This document shows positions 36,889 through 49,314 of a stretch of 64,000 nucleotides of DNA, one piece after another. Position 1 is the stretch's first letter. Each line of letters starts with the position of its first letter. A program made the translations under genes and the position numbers. Source of the stretch: Thunnus maccoyii (lineage: Eukaryota; Chordata; Actinopteri; Scombriformes; Scombridae); the NCBI RefSeq assembly GCF_910596095.1, contig NC_056535.1, forward strand, positions 8,163,501 to 8,227,500. Reading direction: 5' to 3'. Below the pieces are notes generated by a model. That model was given only the letters and a program-made list of their open reading frames with translations, did not search any database and was not told the DNA's origin.

Positions 36889-39800
36889 TTAAGGCTCCTG
36901 AGGGTTTGGCTTTGAAAGTGGCGTTGCTGGGTTCTGGTATAAAAACATGTAGGAGTCACACAGCAGTCTGCGCACTAGTTCAGGAGCATGAGAGGGGTTG
37001 GCACGAGCCTGCTCCTCCTCTGACTGGGACAGGAAGTCACCCAGCTCTGGACAAGCTCGGATCTCTGGAATGTTGTAGCCACTTTGATCGTCACCTGTAA
37101 GAGAGAGTGGCCTTAAGATTAGACATCAGCTCAAGAAGAGATAAAAGCCAGTCACAGACGTCACAGTAAGTTTTTATCTAACACTGTTGAGGCTGCATTA
37201 TCAGAAAATAAGGCAGTCACGGGTAACCACTCTATTGATAAACCCAAACAGGTCAGTGTTTGCACGAACATCAGATTGAAATTACTTGTTTAGGAATTCT
37301 AAAATGCCACTAATGAAGGAAAAGATTTCTTGCTCAAGACAAGAAATAACTTATTAACAAAAGTATATAAAACAAGCTGAACTCTATCTTACCGCATCTG
37401 TCTGCCATGCTGTCAAAGAAGAGCCAAGAGTGGGGGTCAGGGCTGTATTTGACAAAGGACACATAGTGGCTTGTTTGAATGCAGAGCACAGCAAACAGTT
37501 CCATCATGTGCTTGGGCACAGGTGCATCAGTGGGTACCTCCGCTGGTACTGCAAGTGCTTTGGGGGAGTGACCCTGCCGTGAGGGATGAGCATGCACCTT
37601 AAAAAAATAAATAAACAAAGAGAAAAAAGTCAGGTTTATACTGCAATTTAGGTCAATTGGACGTTTGACAATTTAGATGGCAGTTTGGCTTACCTGTGTG
37701 TTGCAGGTAGTGCAGTACTGTTTGATTCTCCCTGGCTGCAGTTTGCGATCTGGGAGACACTGGAGACACTCGTGCTCTGCCAAATGCCCACAGACAAAGC
37801 ATTCCCTAGGAGCTGTGAAGAAAAGTAGTGAATGAGCATCTTTGGCACTTCAAAAACACTGTATTTAAGAAGTATTCCAGGAGCAAAATATGTGATTTTA
37901 TTCAGTGGCGATTATGTCTGTTCCTCACAGTTATACAGGAGATCTGTGATGTCCAGCTCCGTGGAGGGAATGATGTGAGAAAACATCTTATACTTGTTTC
38001 CAAACCTCGGCATCTGAACTATTAGACAGGACGGCATCTGAGGGGCAAATCAGGAATATTGGGGTTACAGCACATGACTGTAAAGAAAAGACTTTTAAAA
38101 AAAACTAGACTTCATATCATTTCCTTGTAAGAGAAACGCTCACCTCTTCAAACTTGAGGTCACATGACAGGCAGGATTTATCCAGCAGCTGTTGGACTGT
38201 GGGCATCTGTGCCATCTGCTCCTTTTCCAGAAAGATCTGGAAGGTGTAAGCACCCTGAGATGTTTCTCCTCTTGATCTAAAAGAAACTGATTTTCAGTAA
38301 CTCAAAACAGCCAAACAGGACAGGATATTTAATACTGGGCAGCTCAGCGTCATACCTGAGCTTAAGTAGCGGCTCTACGCAAAGCACCTTCTGAAAGAGG
38401 ACTGTGATGAACTCTTCTGGGTCTGCAATGAGGCAAGATAATTTTAAAATAAGAAATCATACAGAATTGTAACAGCAGGCTTCAGTATTGCTATGTTGCA
38501 ATGACGAAAGATCTATTAAAATATGTTAACAATGCATGTTACAAGATATGGGTGTGTACCTTTTTCCTCTGTTCTGAAGGTGTCGCAGCCAAGCTGTTTG
38601 CGGAAATTCATCACACTCTCAGCAGGCACAATCCCTTGTCTGTAATAAATACATTAGCAATCAGTGAGCAAACACAAGAACTCAAACACTGTAATAGCAT
38701 ACACCAGAACAAATCAGTAAACCCAAAGACACGCCTTATGTAAGTAAGTTTTAGGCATACACTCTTGTTAGCTAGTGAATAGAGAGTACTCATATTATTG
38801 AGACATAGCAAACAAGAGAGCTTGTTTACCAGTTGAGATTATTTAAAATGTCATAATGTGCTTGTCTTGCAAACCAAATGATAATGCAAGGCATAAGAAC
38901 AACAAACAGTCCTGAAGACTATGTTTATACCTGCGTAAACGGTTGATGATTTTTCTCAGAGTGCAAGTTATGGGTTGTTTTGTGTCAGCGGGCTTCTGGC
39001 AGATATTATCCAGGGTCACTGATGAGCTGAACAAACTGAGGCGAGAGAACAAAAAAAAAAAAGAAAAAACAACTTGTTTTATCAAATCAGCACTTGTCTG
39101 GATACAGTTCATCAAGCTCTTTTTGTTGTACATGATCTGCACACGAATTGCTTTAGATGACGTGAGAGATGATGACGTGAGATTAAAGTAGATCTGAGCT
39201 GAGCTTGCAACAGCGTGCTACTTGATATTCAAATGCCCTGAAGGGCGGTGAACTGGTTTTACCTGAAGAGTGTGGCATCAAGGTAACAGGAGTTGACGTG
39301 GCCCTGAATCCCTTTCATTTTTCCCACTAACAAAGACAAGGCCTCTGATTCAGGGATAGGTGGTGCATCCTCCTCTGAGTCCTCAAACGGAAGATCTGAA
39401 GCAAACACAAAAACAGTTTTAATCTTCATATTAAATGGCTGGCTCATCATTTTTAAACACAAATTGCATCATTTTAATGTAGTTTTACAACATTTTACAA
39501 CTTATAAACTTAGTATTCTACAGTACTCCTAACTGTGCTTTAACACAGTCCAACTCAGAGTTCTTCAGAAATAATGATTAATCTCCTTTTCAATTGCAGG
39601 AAGTTCACAGGAATGTCAGACATGTTCAACTGATAAAAAAAAAAAAAAAAGAGTCACAAACCATGCATTATTTGAGGTTTTATTGACATAATTTCTCTTA
39701 GACAAATCCTACCAGAGGCAGAAAGGTCAAGGTCACTTAAACCAAAACTGAAGCATGATTTGTGACCCTTTTTTTCCCCAAGTTGTGTATAACCCCAGTG

Positions 39801-42800
39801 TGACAAATAGGATATCACGTTCCTCAGAACTGATTCTTTAAGGTTCTGTGATGCACAATTATGATGGGTAGTGGTAGGAATGAAAAACATCTATCCCTGT
39901 GCTTTAGGCGAGATAATTGCGTAATAATGGCACCCTGGTCAGAAGTTCAGAATTTGCAAAAACTTCCTGCTCAGCACTACAGTTTCATGCTGTGTACTAC
40001 ACAGTACACCATAGTTAAAATAGATCATTCTGAATGTTCTCAAGTTAAAGGACCAGCATGGAGGATTTAGGGGGATCTATTGGCAGGAATAGAATATAAT
40101 ATTCATAAGTGAAATGGAAACTTAGACCCTTATGTCATGTCACGTCTTAAGATGTTATACTGCCTTACAACCAAAAGCACATTGTAAGATTTTGTGCTTC
40201 CTATGTGAAAATGTTCCCAACAGGTATCATCAAAGGTGAGCTGTGGGACTCGGTCATTGTAACTTTTATTTCTCATCAGACAGAGGCAGAGAGGGAAAGT
40301 CAAGGGAGGTAAGGCAGATAAGGATTCAGCCTTCAACTCGTAATTCTCAGCAGAGACTGAAAGAAACTCCCTAGAGATACTGTGAATTAATTAAAAATAC
40401 CTGCTAGGGTGACGAATATGGGATGTTTGTGACGCACACAAATACCAACACTGAACTTCATAAAGTATCTCTTTCAGCCTAGCAAACTGGGTGAGCCACA
40501 TTTGCAAATGTGAACTCTGCTTATTGCTAGAAAAACAACTTGCTCTCTGTCAATTCATCTTTAAATTTACACAACAGTAAGTATGTTTTAATTAATGTAT
40601 AATCACCTGAAAATAAGAATCGTTGTGTTTTTGTTACCTTAGAATGAGCCCTTTATATCTACATAGAGAGCTGGTCCTCTTCCATGGAGCCCGCCATGTT
40701 TCTACAGTAGCCACTGGCTCTAAAGAGGGCCTTTTGCATTTTTTGCAAGTTTCGCAGCCACCATAGGTTCTCCTACACACTTGGGTGGGGGAAGGGGTGT
40801 TGAGTTGGTTGCAATCTGCAACCTCACCACTAGATGCCACTAAATCCTACGTACTGGTCCTTTAAACTAAACGTTTTATTTCATCCCGTAGGAGTGAACA
40901 ACACAGGTTAAAAACTCAGTTATATTTTAATTCAAAAAACAAATCATACAGTGCTTTAATAAAACATTTTATACCGTTATATCAAAAATAAAAAATATGT
41001 ATAATGTGTAAATTGTTGAATTGCTTGAGTATGTACATTCCACAAACTAGAAGAGAGAAGTGTCTAACCTGGAGGTGTTTCGGTGGGTTTGGGGGTCTCC
41101 CTTTCTGTAGAGGAGCTGACAAACCTGCTATCAGGGCTGCACTTTGTGACAGGAACAAACAAAGCCCGGTTTCCTTTGCAGGTGAAATATCTCTGACTTC
41201 CATACTTCCCATCAGAGCAGCCATTCACCTCATAGTCCTGAAACAATGAGACAAAAACAGATATGATATATTTCAAATACCTAAAACCTACAAAGAACTA
41301 GTAAGAAAAAAATGTTGTCACTCACCAATTCAATCCCAGCCCATTCATCAGTCTTTCCTCCAAGGACCCCCAGCCACCGGATGACCCCATACACTGTGAT
41401 GCCTGAGTTGGACACCACCTCCACCATGGACCCCACCTCCAGAGGCACATGAGATGTGCTGGGACTTTGGCTCTGAGTGACGCTCTGCTCTGTGTGGTTC
41501 TCTCTCACTTGTCGTCCACGAGATCCAATATTTGGCATGGAGTTGATGCGTGTCACCGCTTTTCTGTTTAGACCTGCAGAGAGGTATGGAGGATGGGGAG
41601 TTTCATAGTTAAAAAGTCATATGACATTTTTTTAAAGGCTTGTCACATGCTGCCTCATCAGATTGACCTCTGAATAACACGGCACAGGTCTACATGAGAG
41701 GTATGTAGACAGCTTTGAGTGCACAAGGTGCAACAATGCTAGACCATGTGATGAATCCACTGTTCTGCATTCCAGAGCAACAGGACCAGTTGTTCCAGTT
41801 GTGTACTGGGACCGCTGGATCTGTGTCTGGAGTCCCAGGTGTTAAAACTTTCAAAGACAGGATTTCATTCACTGACTGGGGGGGAGGGGGATTTTGTTTT
41901 TTGTTAGATTTTTAAATGTATGATTTAGTGTGATAAACTCAATGAAACCACCACCAAGTATCATGTGGTCCAGAAATGCTGCGTGTTGACTATGAAAGAG
42001 GCAAGTAAACTGTGACTTTGACCACATTACTGACCCCCACATTGGCCGTCTCTCCAGTGCAGCCCGAGGGGGACGGAGTAAGATGGGACGACTTGGACGA
42101 CGTCTGCGGCACTGAACAGGGGCAGAGGAGCAGGTTTCTTGGATGACAAATTACGATCACTGTCCTAAAAGGAAGACAAAGAAAAAACAACAGTTGCTGA
42201 AACGCAAACAAAGATACATAACACATGTCCTCAGGTGTAGTCTACAGTACATAGATAACGTTCATGTGCATGTGTACAGTCGGCACTCATGACATCACGA
42301 GTTGCGGATCTATTTGGCAATCTTTTGACTGATAACTTGGTTGTTTTTTTTAACCTGACGACATACAGATCACTGGAGATTATATAGTCCCGTGTTTCTC
42401 AAACATTTTCAAGTCAAGGACCCTTAAAGTGACACAAATTAGACCACGTCTGTCCCAGAGGGTCCCCCATCTGGTAAGATTTTTGCTTTTAGATGTTTTA
42501 TTACAGAAAGTGTATGAAACCCATGACCAAAATAGTCATACATTCTGTCATTGCATTACTTATGGATGGAATTATAGTGAAAATAAATTATTCCCCTTTT
42601 TGCTGGGGATCTCCTAAAACCCCTGAGGGGTCCCTGGACCCCACTTTGAGAACCACTGATATAGTTAATCTTATCTGGTTACATTTATTCAAGTTAAATA
42701 ACTGCAGGTGTAATTATTAGCTTCAGAGCCACCTGACAATTACTTTGCTCTTTGCACTTTCCCCTCTATATCCAAGACACCCACCCAATGATAAACCAGA

Positions 42801-43252
42801 AAAACGACTCTACCCACCACAAATTCCACCTCAAAGCCAAGCATGTGCAGGTCATCTTTATTCTCCTTCCTCCCAATCTGCATCAGGTTCTTCACCAGGG
42901 CCGGCAGGTGTCCTTTCTTGTGCTTCACCACCACCAGGTCATCCTGAGACAGCTCACAGATGGCAGTGAACAGCTGGGGGTTACACAGCAGCTCCAGGCG
43001 TCTGCTTGTGGAGGACACAAAAAGCAGAAGCTGGGCCTGGTGGCGGGTCAGAGGGTACGTGTCCTCTCTCCTCACGATGCCTCCCTTCTTGGGGCTCCCT
43101 GCGCTGCTGCCTCCGCAGTACAGAAGCCCCATCAGCTCTCCACGCTGCGTCTCTGCCTCCACACGGCCAATACATCCTCGGCAGAAGCCTTTCTTCGACT
43201 TCCCGCGTATCACGATGAAAAACTTCTCCTTTACTACAGTGTCGGCCTCCAT
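36889..43252 (-). CDS. cyldl: CYLD-like ubiquitin C-terminal hydrolase
   Basis: Thirteen coding exons on the minus strand: 42818-43252, 42035-42164, 41326-41573, 41069-41237, 39263-39395, 38931-39035, 38560-38639, 38356-38422, 38144-38276, 37929-38037, 37694-37812, 37393-37597, 36889-37094. The phases close to 712 aa, against 956 for human CYLD. The N-terminal 145 residues are only weakly CAP-Gly-like. A clear CAP-Gly domain lies at about 233-310 ([20 protein letters not shown]). The USP domain starts at about 352. The triad is present: C364 in [10 protein letters not shown]620 in T-S-H-Y-V-S-F, and D638 in [10 protein letters not shown]. The B-box-like zinc insert is kept (C-F-V-C-G-H-L; C-T-T-C-N-T-Q). 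CYLD removes Lys63- and Met1-linked ubiquitin in NF-kB signalling; the same is inferred here. The symbol follows the second CYLD-type gene of fishes; the alternative is a diverged cyld copy. Confidence 0.9.
40045..40865. mobile_element. TTAA-flanked non-autonomous element, interrupted
   Basis: Inverted ends TTAAAGGACCAG (40045) and the reverse complement CTGGTCCTTTAA (to 40865) bound an element whose interior (for example 'gatgccactaaatcctac' and 'ggtgcaatctgcaacc'-like sequence) matches a repeat I recognise as widespread in fish genomes. TTAA at both edges suggests a piggyBac-type target site. It lies in cyldl intron 4. The body is split between about 40110 and 40578 by unrelated sequence. 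Confidence 0.75.
40106..40582. mobile_element. Unidentified insertion nested in the TTAA element
   Basis: The host element reads continuously across the join if 40111-40582 is removed ('attcataagt' then 'atgttttaat'). The inserted segment of about 467 bp is flanked by TAAGT at 40106-40110 and 40578-40582, which looks like a 5-bp target duplication. I recognise no coding capacity or terminal repeat family in it. It could be a solo element of an unfamiliar class. Confidence 0.5.
42390..42658. mobile_element. hAT-like MITE in cyldl intron 1
   Basis: Terminal inverted repeats GTGTTTCTCAAA (5') and TTTGAGAACCACTG (3') bound 269 bp. The flanks are ATATAGTC (42382-42389) and ATATAGTT (42659-42666), an 8-bp target duplication with 7 of 8 matches, as expected for hAT transposition. 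It has no coding capacity. This family is common in teleost genomes. Confidence 0.85.
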
Positions 43253-43800
43253 TGAAAGTCTTTTGTTTCTCTATAGAGTTTTGAAGCAGGTTTGGTACTA
43301 ACACAACCTGTAGAAACACAACAGAAGCTCATTACATTGTAGCTTTGCAACGGCTCCCTACTAAAGCTACTTAGTTACAAAGTTGCGGGGAAATCAATTC
43401 CACACGAATTTCGTTTGAAAACACAATTTCCTGTTTAACACTTCTTACTGTGTCGAGGACAGTATAAAACTTATAGAAAATTAACAACACTAGAAAAAAT
43501 AACTCATTAGTTTCTGCAAGAGCTAGCTTGAAATAGGTTCTGGGATAGTTCGCCTCTTTAAATAAACAAACCGAGCTGCTTTTTATTCAACGCATTTCTA
43601 ATGATTTATTAGAGAGTCACTTACTGTTTTTTTTTTTTGTAAGTCAAGAGCAACTACTCCATGACCGGTTACTCTACTGCTGTTCAAATGAAATAACTGC
43701 AGGCTGGTCCTCCTCTTCCTCTTAGCTCTCACTGAAGAGGTGTGATAATCTGCAGGCGTTCAAATACTGACCTGCATGTGACCGACAACGCCCACTCTGC
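43253..43800 (-). promoter_or_regulatory. cyldl 5' UTR exons and promoter region
   Basis: Going upstream from the cyldl ATG, a splice acceptor (TTTCTACAG in the minus sense) lies at about 43310. A strong donor (ACA then GTAAGT) lies at about 43622. This suggests a non-coding first exon starting somewhere around 43650-43800. A small open frame at 43729-43977 on the same strand is not supported. Confidence 0.4.
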
Positions 43801-44781
43801 GTTGCTCAGCTTCTCCGCCCCAAAAATGTCCCCTGGGCGAGATTTCCGCAATAATATAAGACTATCTGTGATAAGAAAAAAAAAGGGGATTGTTGACCAC
43901 CTTGTAGTTTGAAGAAAAAATATTTTGTGAATATTGACTCTATTATAGACTCCTAATCTGAGTCTATTATATGCCAAGATGCATATAATAGGCTATGTAG
44001 TGACATTTTAAAATCCATATTATGACCTTTTACTCTTCTTTTGCTTTACTGTCTCATTAGATTTGACAGTAAAATAAGCCTAAAAGCTCAGTGCAGCTTC
44101 ATTTATCAAAATATACCTTCATGATGACAAGAAGTTGTTATGTGGACTTCATTTCCATCTTGGAAAACAGACAGGGAGAACATCACATCCTGATGACAAC
44201 TAATCACTGGAATATTACTCACCAGAAGCTACAAAGAAACAGTGTCAACAGACACTGAGCAAAATATTGAGCAAAATGAGTAAAGTACACTGTTTTGAGT
44301 GACATGTTTGTCTGCATCCAAACACATGTGACGTGACGTCCTGTCCTGCGATGCAGGTGGTATGCATGTCTGACAGTATCTTGACTTCACATCAACTTTA
44401 CATAACAGCCCTCATTTTCTTCAGCAGGCATGTACACAGTGGCCATGTTTCCTCAACCAGCAGCAAACTGGTGTCTGTTTCGCTTCATTTATAAAACAAA
44501 CTGAAAATATATCAGAAGGGAGCTCATGTTTGATGAGTTTGTCACTTTATTAAGTTTTAAGATCATTCATATGAGCAGAGATTTTGCCTTTTTTCAACAG
44601 TTGAATTACTTTCCTCTATCGGCTCATGATTACAGTAACACAAGGGCTAAACACTTTTCAAAATAGGCAGTACAGCATAAACTTACATTATACAACAGCT
44701 TATTCAGATGTTACTATTTCATTTCATACGTCATTGGAAATGTCTGTAAAATTCATCAGAACATCAAACTTTAATAAACTA
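43801..44781. other. Gap between cyldl promoter and ggt7 3' end
   Basis: No gene is seen. A TTTATT at about 44546-44551 is an AATAAA signal in ggt7 orientation, so the part from about 44530 to 44781 is probably ggt7 3' UTR. Confidence 0.5.
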
Positions 44782-47700
44782 CTATTTAAATAATTGAGGT
44801 ACAGCTATGGCCTTGATGATATCTTTGTTCCTCAGGATCCCCTGGACAACGGTGTTTGTCTTCACCCTTTGAACTACGTGGCCCTTTGCTTGCAAAAATT
44901 GCACACTCTCTTCTGGAAACTCAGCTGATGAGGGATTGGGAAACTGGAAATTACTAATATGAAAGAAAATGACTAATGCGACAAGAACAAAATGCAAAGG
45001 TCAGCTCCTGACCCCTGTGACATATATGTACTCACACTCAGCGTGAAGTCTGTTTGGTTGAAGTTGGGGATGGAGTCTTCTCAGGGAAAGGCTGTTGTTT
45101 TTCTCTTTATAATCAGACAGTGCCCTTATCAACACCTAAAGCAGACAAAAAGTCTAAATGATGAATGTTTTTTCTTCCTTTTTTTACTCATAACACCATC
45201 TACTGAATAAGGATCCAACTCCTTTTATGAGGAAGGTGAATCAGACCTTGGTAATCGCGCTCAAACTGTGTTTGTCTGAGCCGCTTAGTGCCATGTAGAT
45301 CCCACATTTATGCCAGGCTGGCACCACTATTGTGGGCATGAGAGGGGACAGGGGCCTCTTCCCAGGCTGGACTCTGTTTCTCTACACAAATGGCAACCAG
45401 AGAGAAACAGTTAAAACAGTATTTTTTAACCGACTGGTTTTACTGGGTGATATTTCTCATGGTAAAGCACCTGGTTGGTTTGGAGTTGCCCTCGGGTTTT
45501 GTTTGGCCAGGAGAAGTCGAGGATTAGGCTGTTTAGAATAACGCCTGACTGCGTTATGATTCTGCTCCCAAATGGCCTGTTCAGGGAACTGCAAGATCAC
45601 AAAGACAAGAGATAAGAAGAAAGAATGCCCAGCAGCACATACCACACATACATATCCTCCTGGTGGGATCTCTAATGTCAGACTGTAAACAGTATGATGA
45701 CCAAGCACTTCACCTGGCCACTGACACCATGAGGTCATCTGGTCCCATTACCACTACCTGTCCAGCCACCAGCTCAGTCTGGAGGGAGGGGACAGTGGAG
45801 TAGTGTTCAGGTAGAGATGTACTGGAGTGATTGATCCTCTGTCGAAGCACGTCAGCGTGATTCTTGCTTTTAGCAAGAGCAGAGATAAAATCAACAGGAA
45901 GTTCACTGAAGTGCCTCAGCTACTGATTAGTTAGTTTGGTATTGTGCGGGTCAATTACGGCACAAAATAGTTATGAGAACAAGCAATGATAAGGGAAACG
46001 TTATTATTATGACTTTATCAGCTGAATTAGAGCTGGGATTAGGTGATTAAACAATTAAACAATCAACAGAAAACTATTTTGATAATCAATTCATAATTTC
46101 AGGCATTTTTCAAGAAAAAAAGCTAAATATTCTCTGGTTCCAGCTCATCCAATGTGCTGATTTGATGCTTTTTTTTGTCAGATATGATTGTAAACTGAAC
46201 ATAACTGACTTTTAGGCTGTTGGTTGGATAAGACAAGACATTTGAAGATGTCCCCGTACAATGAGGATGTTTTACTGTTTTTTGATATTTAATGGAAAAA
46301 GTGATTAATTGATCCATTAATAAAAACAGATTAATCAACAATCAAAATAATCATTAGTTAGTTGCAGCCCTAATCACAATTATGATATAGTTTACCTCAG
46401 TATGTCAAAGAGAAGATCATTCACTGAAGAGTTATATTTAGGGTCACCCAGACCACTTGCCATAGCCAGAGATGCTTTCAGAGCCTTTACATGGAGGAAA
46501 AAAAGCTATTTTACTTGGGAGAACTATTCAACTGGGCCATAATAAACATGAAACTTTGACTTATTTAAGCTTTGCAATTCAGTACCTCAGCAGTCTGGTG
46601 GTATGTTTGATTTTCTGTGTTATTGTTCTCACTGAGATTAAGTCCCTCTAAGAGGTTGAGAGCCGATATCAATGCTGCACCAACAGATGGGGGAGGAGGA
46701 ACTTGAATTATAAACTCTAAGACAAAGGTAAAAAAAAAAGTAGATGAAGGCATCAAGAATCCACGCATATTTCTTCAGTCAAATAAAGTTTAGCTTTCTC
46801 TTTACCATTGAACAGGCCTTCCACTGGTTTCTTTACTTGTACACTGTAGTTACTGATGTCCTCTCTGCTCAAGACCCCTCCGTTGGCTCGCACCTTTATA
46901 CGAAAACACAGAGAATACTGTCTTAAATCCCTGAAATTGATTAAAGATGATCTCAGACCAGATGTGAGTTTTACACAATGATTTTGCCAATGAAACAAGC
47001 ATGTTTAATGTATGAATGTCGTTCACCTCATCCTCCATCTCTTGTGATAAGTTTCCATTGTAGAAATTCGACAGGCCAGCTTCCAAGACTCCAGCCAGAC
47101 TGGGCATCCTCAGAAATGAACCAGGACGCAGAGCTCGGCCGTCGGGGAGAAATACAGTCCTGAAACGTTGCAATAGCTTCTCATCTTTTACTTTCGATAT
47201 TGCCTCAGCTGTAGAAGAAAACAAATGAGTCACACCAGGGTATACTGTCCTCAGGTGACATCATCAGGTTATACTGTGAGAAAGTGAGAAATTGTAAAGA
47301 GGGATGGTTTGACTCACCGAGACTGTGAGACACATTAAAACCCTCTTTGGCTACGTCAGCTGCTCTGGTAACCACATCCTTCCAAGATAAACTGTGTTGA
47401 TTTTGTGATAAAACATGTTCAACTTAAAAAGGTAGAGCAAAATAACAAAAAACAATAATTTTGACTTTATCTGTTCATTTCTACCTTCCATACAGCCTGT
47501 GAGCTTGGTGTAACCCTCTGAGCATACCTGGCACTCCTACTTGCAGATCTGCCTGAATGAATGAAGACAGATTATAGGCCTCTTCATGCTAAATAATAAA
47601 ATCAATAATGTTTAATGGTGACCCACTTTTATATTACCTTTAGCTCTAAGCCATTCTGTAGCATTTCCTCTTTGAGTGTTTTTGGTGCAGTTCCCTGAAA

Positions 47701-48702
47701 ATTTATTAAGCTGGTTTCATTCTTATGGATGTCATGAACCAGCATCACCCCTCCTCTACAGAAAGAGAGTGAGCAAAAGATGAATTCATGATCAGACATC
47801 TTTGTATATTTTACAGCAAGCAAATCAACAATAAGTCAGTCACATACCCACCAATACCTGACACATGTGGATGCACAACACCCAAACACAGAGTGGCAGC
47901 GATGGCTGCATCCACACTGGAGCCGAGATCATTAAGGACCCGCTGGCCGAGTGCTGTGCAGCGTTCATGATCCGACACCAGCACACCTTTTATGAAGACC
48001 TGAAAAGCCGCAGTGATGAAGACCAACAGTGCAGCGGTGGTTTAACTTACAGTGCAGTTACAGTATATGGCATGACATACCGAGCTTCCCCCGAGGTAAA
48101 TTTGCAGGATCAAAGCAATGGTCGCTCCAGTGGCAAAGATGATAGATGTGGCATAAACCAGTATGAGCGTGTCCTGACTGGAGCGGTCCTTGTTTGTCTC
48201 TTTGAGGTTGGATAAGCCTCTTTCATATAAATTTGGGCTACCAGAGGCCAGCTGTGTCAGAGGGATCTGTTTTGGGAGGTGACTGAGATCTGTGGCAACA
48301 GCAAGGAATCAACATTTTAAACTGTGATCTCAGTGAAACTGTTGTGGGTTTACAAACCAAATGTTGATATATTGGTTTAAGCCAAGATCCTCAGGACCTG
48401 CAGATCCTGCCTGTTTTCTCCCTTGACATCTGATCAGGTGATTTACATCCACCATATTGCAAATTAGGACCATGGCAGGTGTAAATCAGTAGTAGAGGAG
48501 AAATACAGCAGCATCTCGTGTGCTGAGAACTAAAACGAAAACCATCACTTTACACTATACCTGCATCCTCCACATGCTTTTTGTTTGAATCACAGGTGAA
48601 GTCACTTGGTGATGAGCCATCAGCCGACTGAGATGAATCATCAAAACTTTTGTAACTGAAAGTTGACTGCTTGTTAAGTTTTGTTTCAGGGGAGACTTCC
48701 AT
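44782..48702 (-). CDS. ggt7: GGT7-type gamma-glutamyltransferase family protein
   Basis: Fifteen coding exons on the minus strand: 48561-48702, 48081-48289, 47848-47999, 47638-47755, 47485-47552, 47318-47391, 47027-47208, 46806-46893, 46586-46716, 46396-46484, 45714-45866, 45471-45588, 45247-45381, 45036-45135, 44782-44924. The phases close to 633 aa (human GGT7 about 662, also about 15 exons). The N-terminal tail is cytoplasmic, followed by one membrane anchor (about L-V-Y-A-T-S-I-I-F-A-T-G-A-T-I-A-L-I), giving a type II protein. Family blocks follow in order: G-S-S-V-D-A-A-I-A-A; G-G-G-V-M-L-V-H-D; V-G-V-P-G-M; P-P-P-P-S-V-G-A-A-L; S-S-L-N-R-P-F-G-S; P-G-K-R-P-L-S-P. The position of the GGT1 nucleophile Thr is Val451 (E-L-V-A-G-Q-V-V-V), and the Gly-Gly of the GGT1 oxyanion region is not kept. 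It is probably not a working transferase. The last acceptor (44924/44925) was chosen because it keeps frame and gives the family-like A-E-S-E-F-P-E-E. Confidence 0.92.
46027..46372. mobile_element. GGGCTGCAACTAA-type MITE in ggt7 intron 10
   Basis: About 346 bp ending in TAGTTGCAGCCCTAA, with a diverged matching start (TTAGAGCTGGGATTAGG). The interior is AT-rich, with 'ttgataatcaatt' and 'attaatcaac' half-sites typical of this family, which is very common in teleosts. No clean target duplication was found, so the copy is old. Its edge lies 23 bp inside the intron from the exon 10 donor. Confidence 0.8.
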
Positions 48703-49314
48703 GCTTACAACCTTCAATCAAACACTGAGGTGATAGCACCCTTCCCACAGGTTAACGTGTAGTAGAACACAGCAGGTGCAATTATCCCCCAACCAATGAG
48801 ATCTTAACATGTGCATCTGTCAAATAGTGAGCAGTTCAATGTCATTTGGAAGTTTGGATTTGAATTCCTAATGAATAAAGCACAAGCTGCAATGTTGTCC
48901 TTTTTATTGCTGTATAAAAAGGTTTTAAACTACGTACATACAGGTAAAAGCATGTCGGTACACAAATCACATCATCTTGCTCCAAAAATGTTTGAGGATA
49001 CATTTTGCATAGGCTGTACTTTCTGCATCCACTCAGCACATTATCTGTCTAAACTCACATGCACACAACAACAAAAAAAACATAGTGTATCTCATTTCAT
49101 GAGGTTATAATGTAGCTGCCTATTAACTGATAACAGTTGTCAAGTGTTGTCATTGATTACATCAAGATTACATGAATAGATTATAACTGCACAAGACTGT
49201 AAATATATAAAAACAGACAGAATAGTGCTTTTCTTATCAACTCTGAGAGCCAGTTGTGTGTTTATTAGAGTATGTTAAATGTGTATGATGTGTGCTGGGT
49301 GTGCAGCCAGAGCT
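48703..49314. other. Compact ggt7-tp53inp2 intergenic region
   Basis: Only about 610 bp separate the ggt7 start codon from the end of the upstream tandem gene, so the ggt7 promoter must lie here or overlap the neighbour's 3' UTR. An AATAAA in minus orientation is at 49261-49266. No coding region is supported. Confidence 0.5.

Noticed and set aside
44925-44943. An alternative acceptor for the last ggt7 exon at 44943/44944
   Set aside because: It does not match the phase of the strong donor of exon 14. The acceptor at 44924/44925 keeps frame and gives the family-like sequence.
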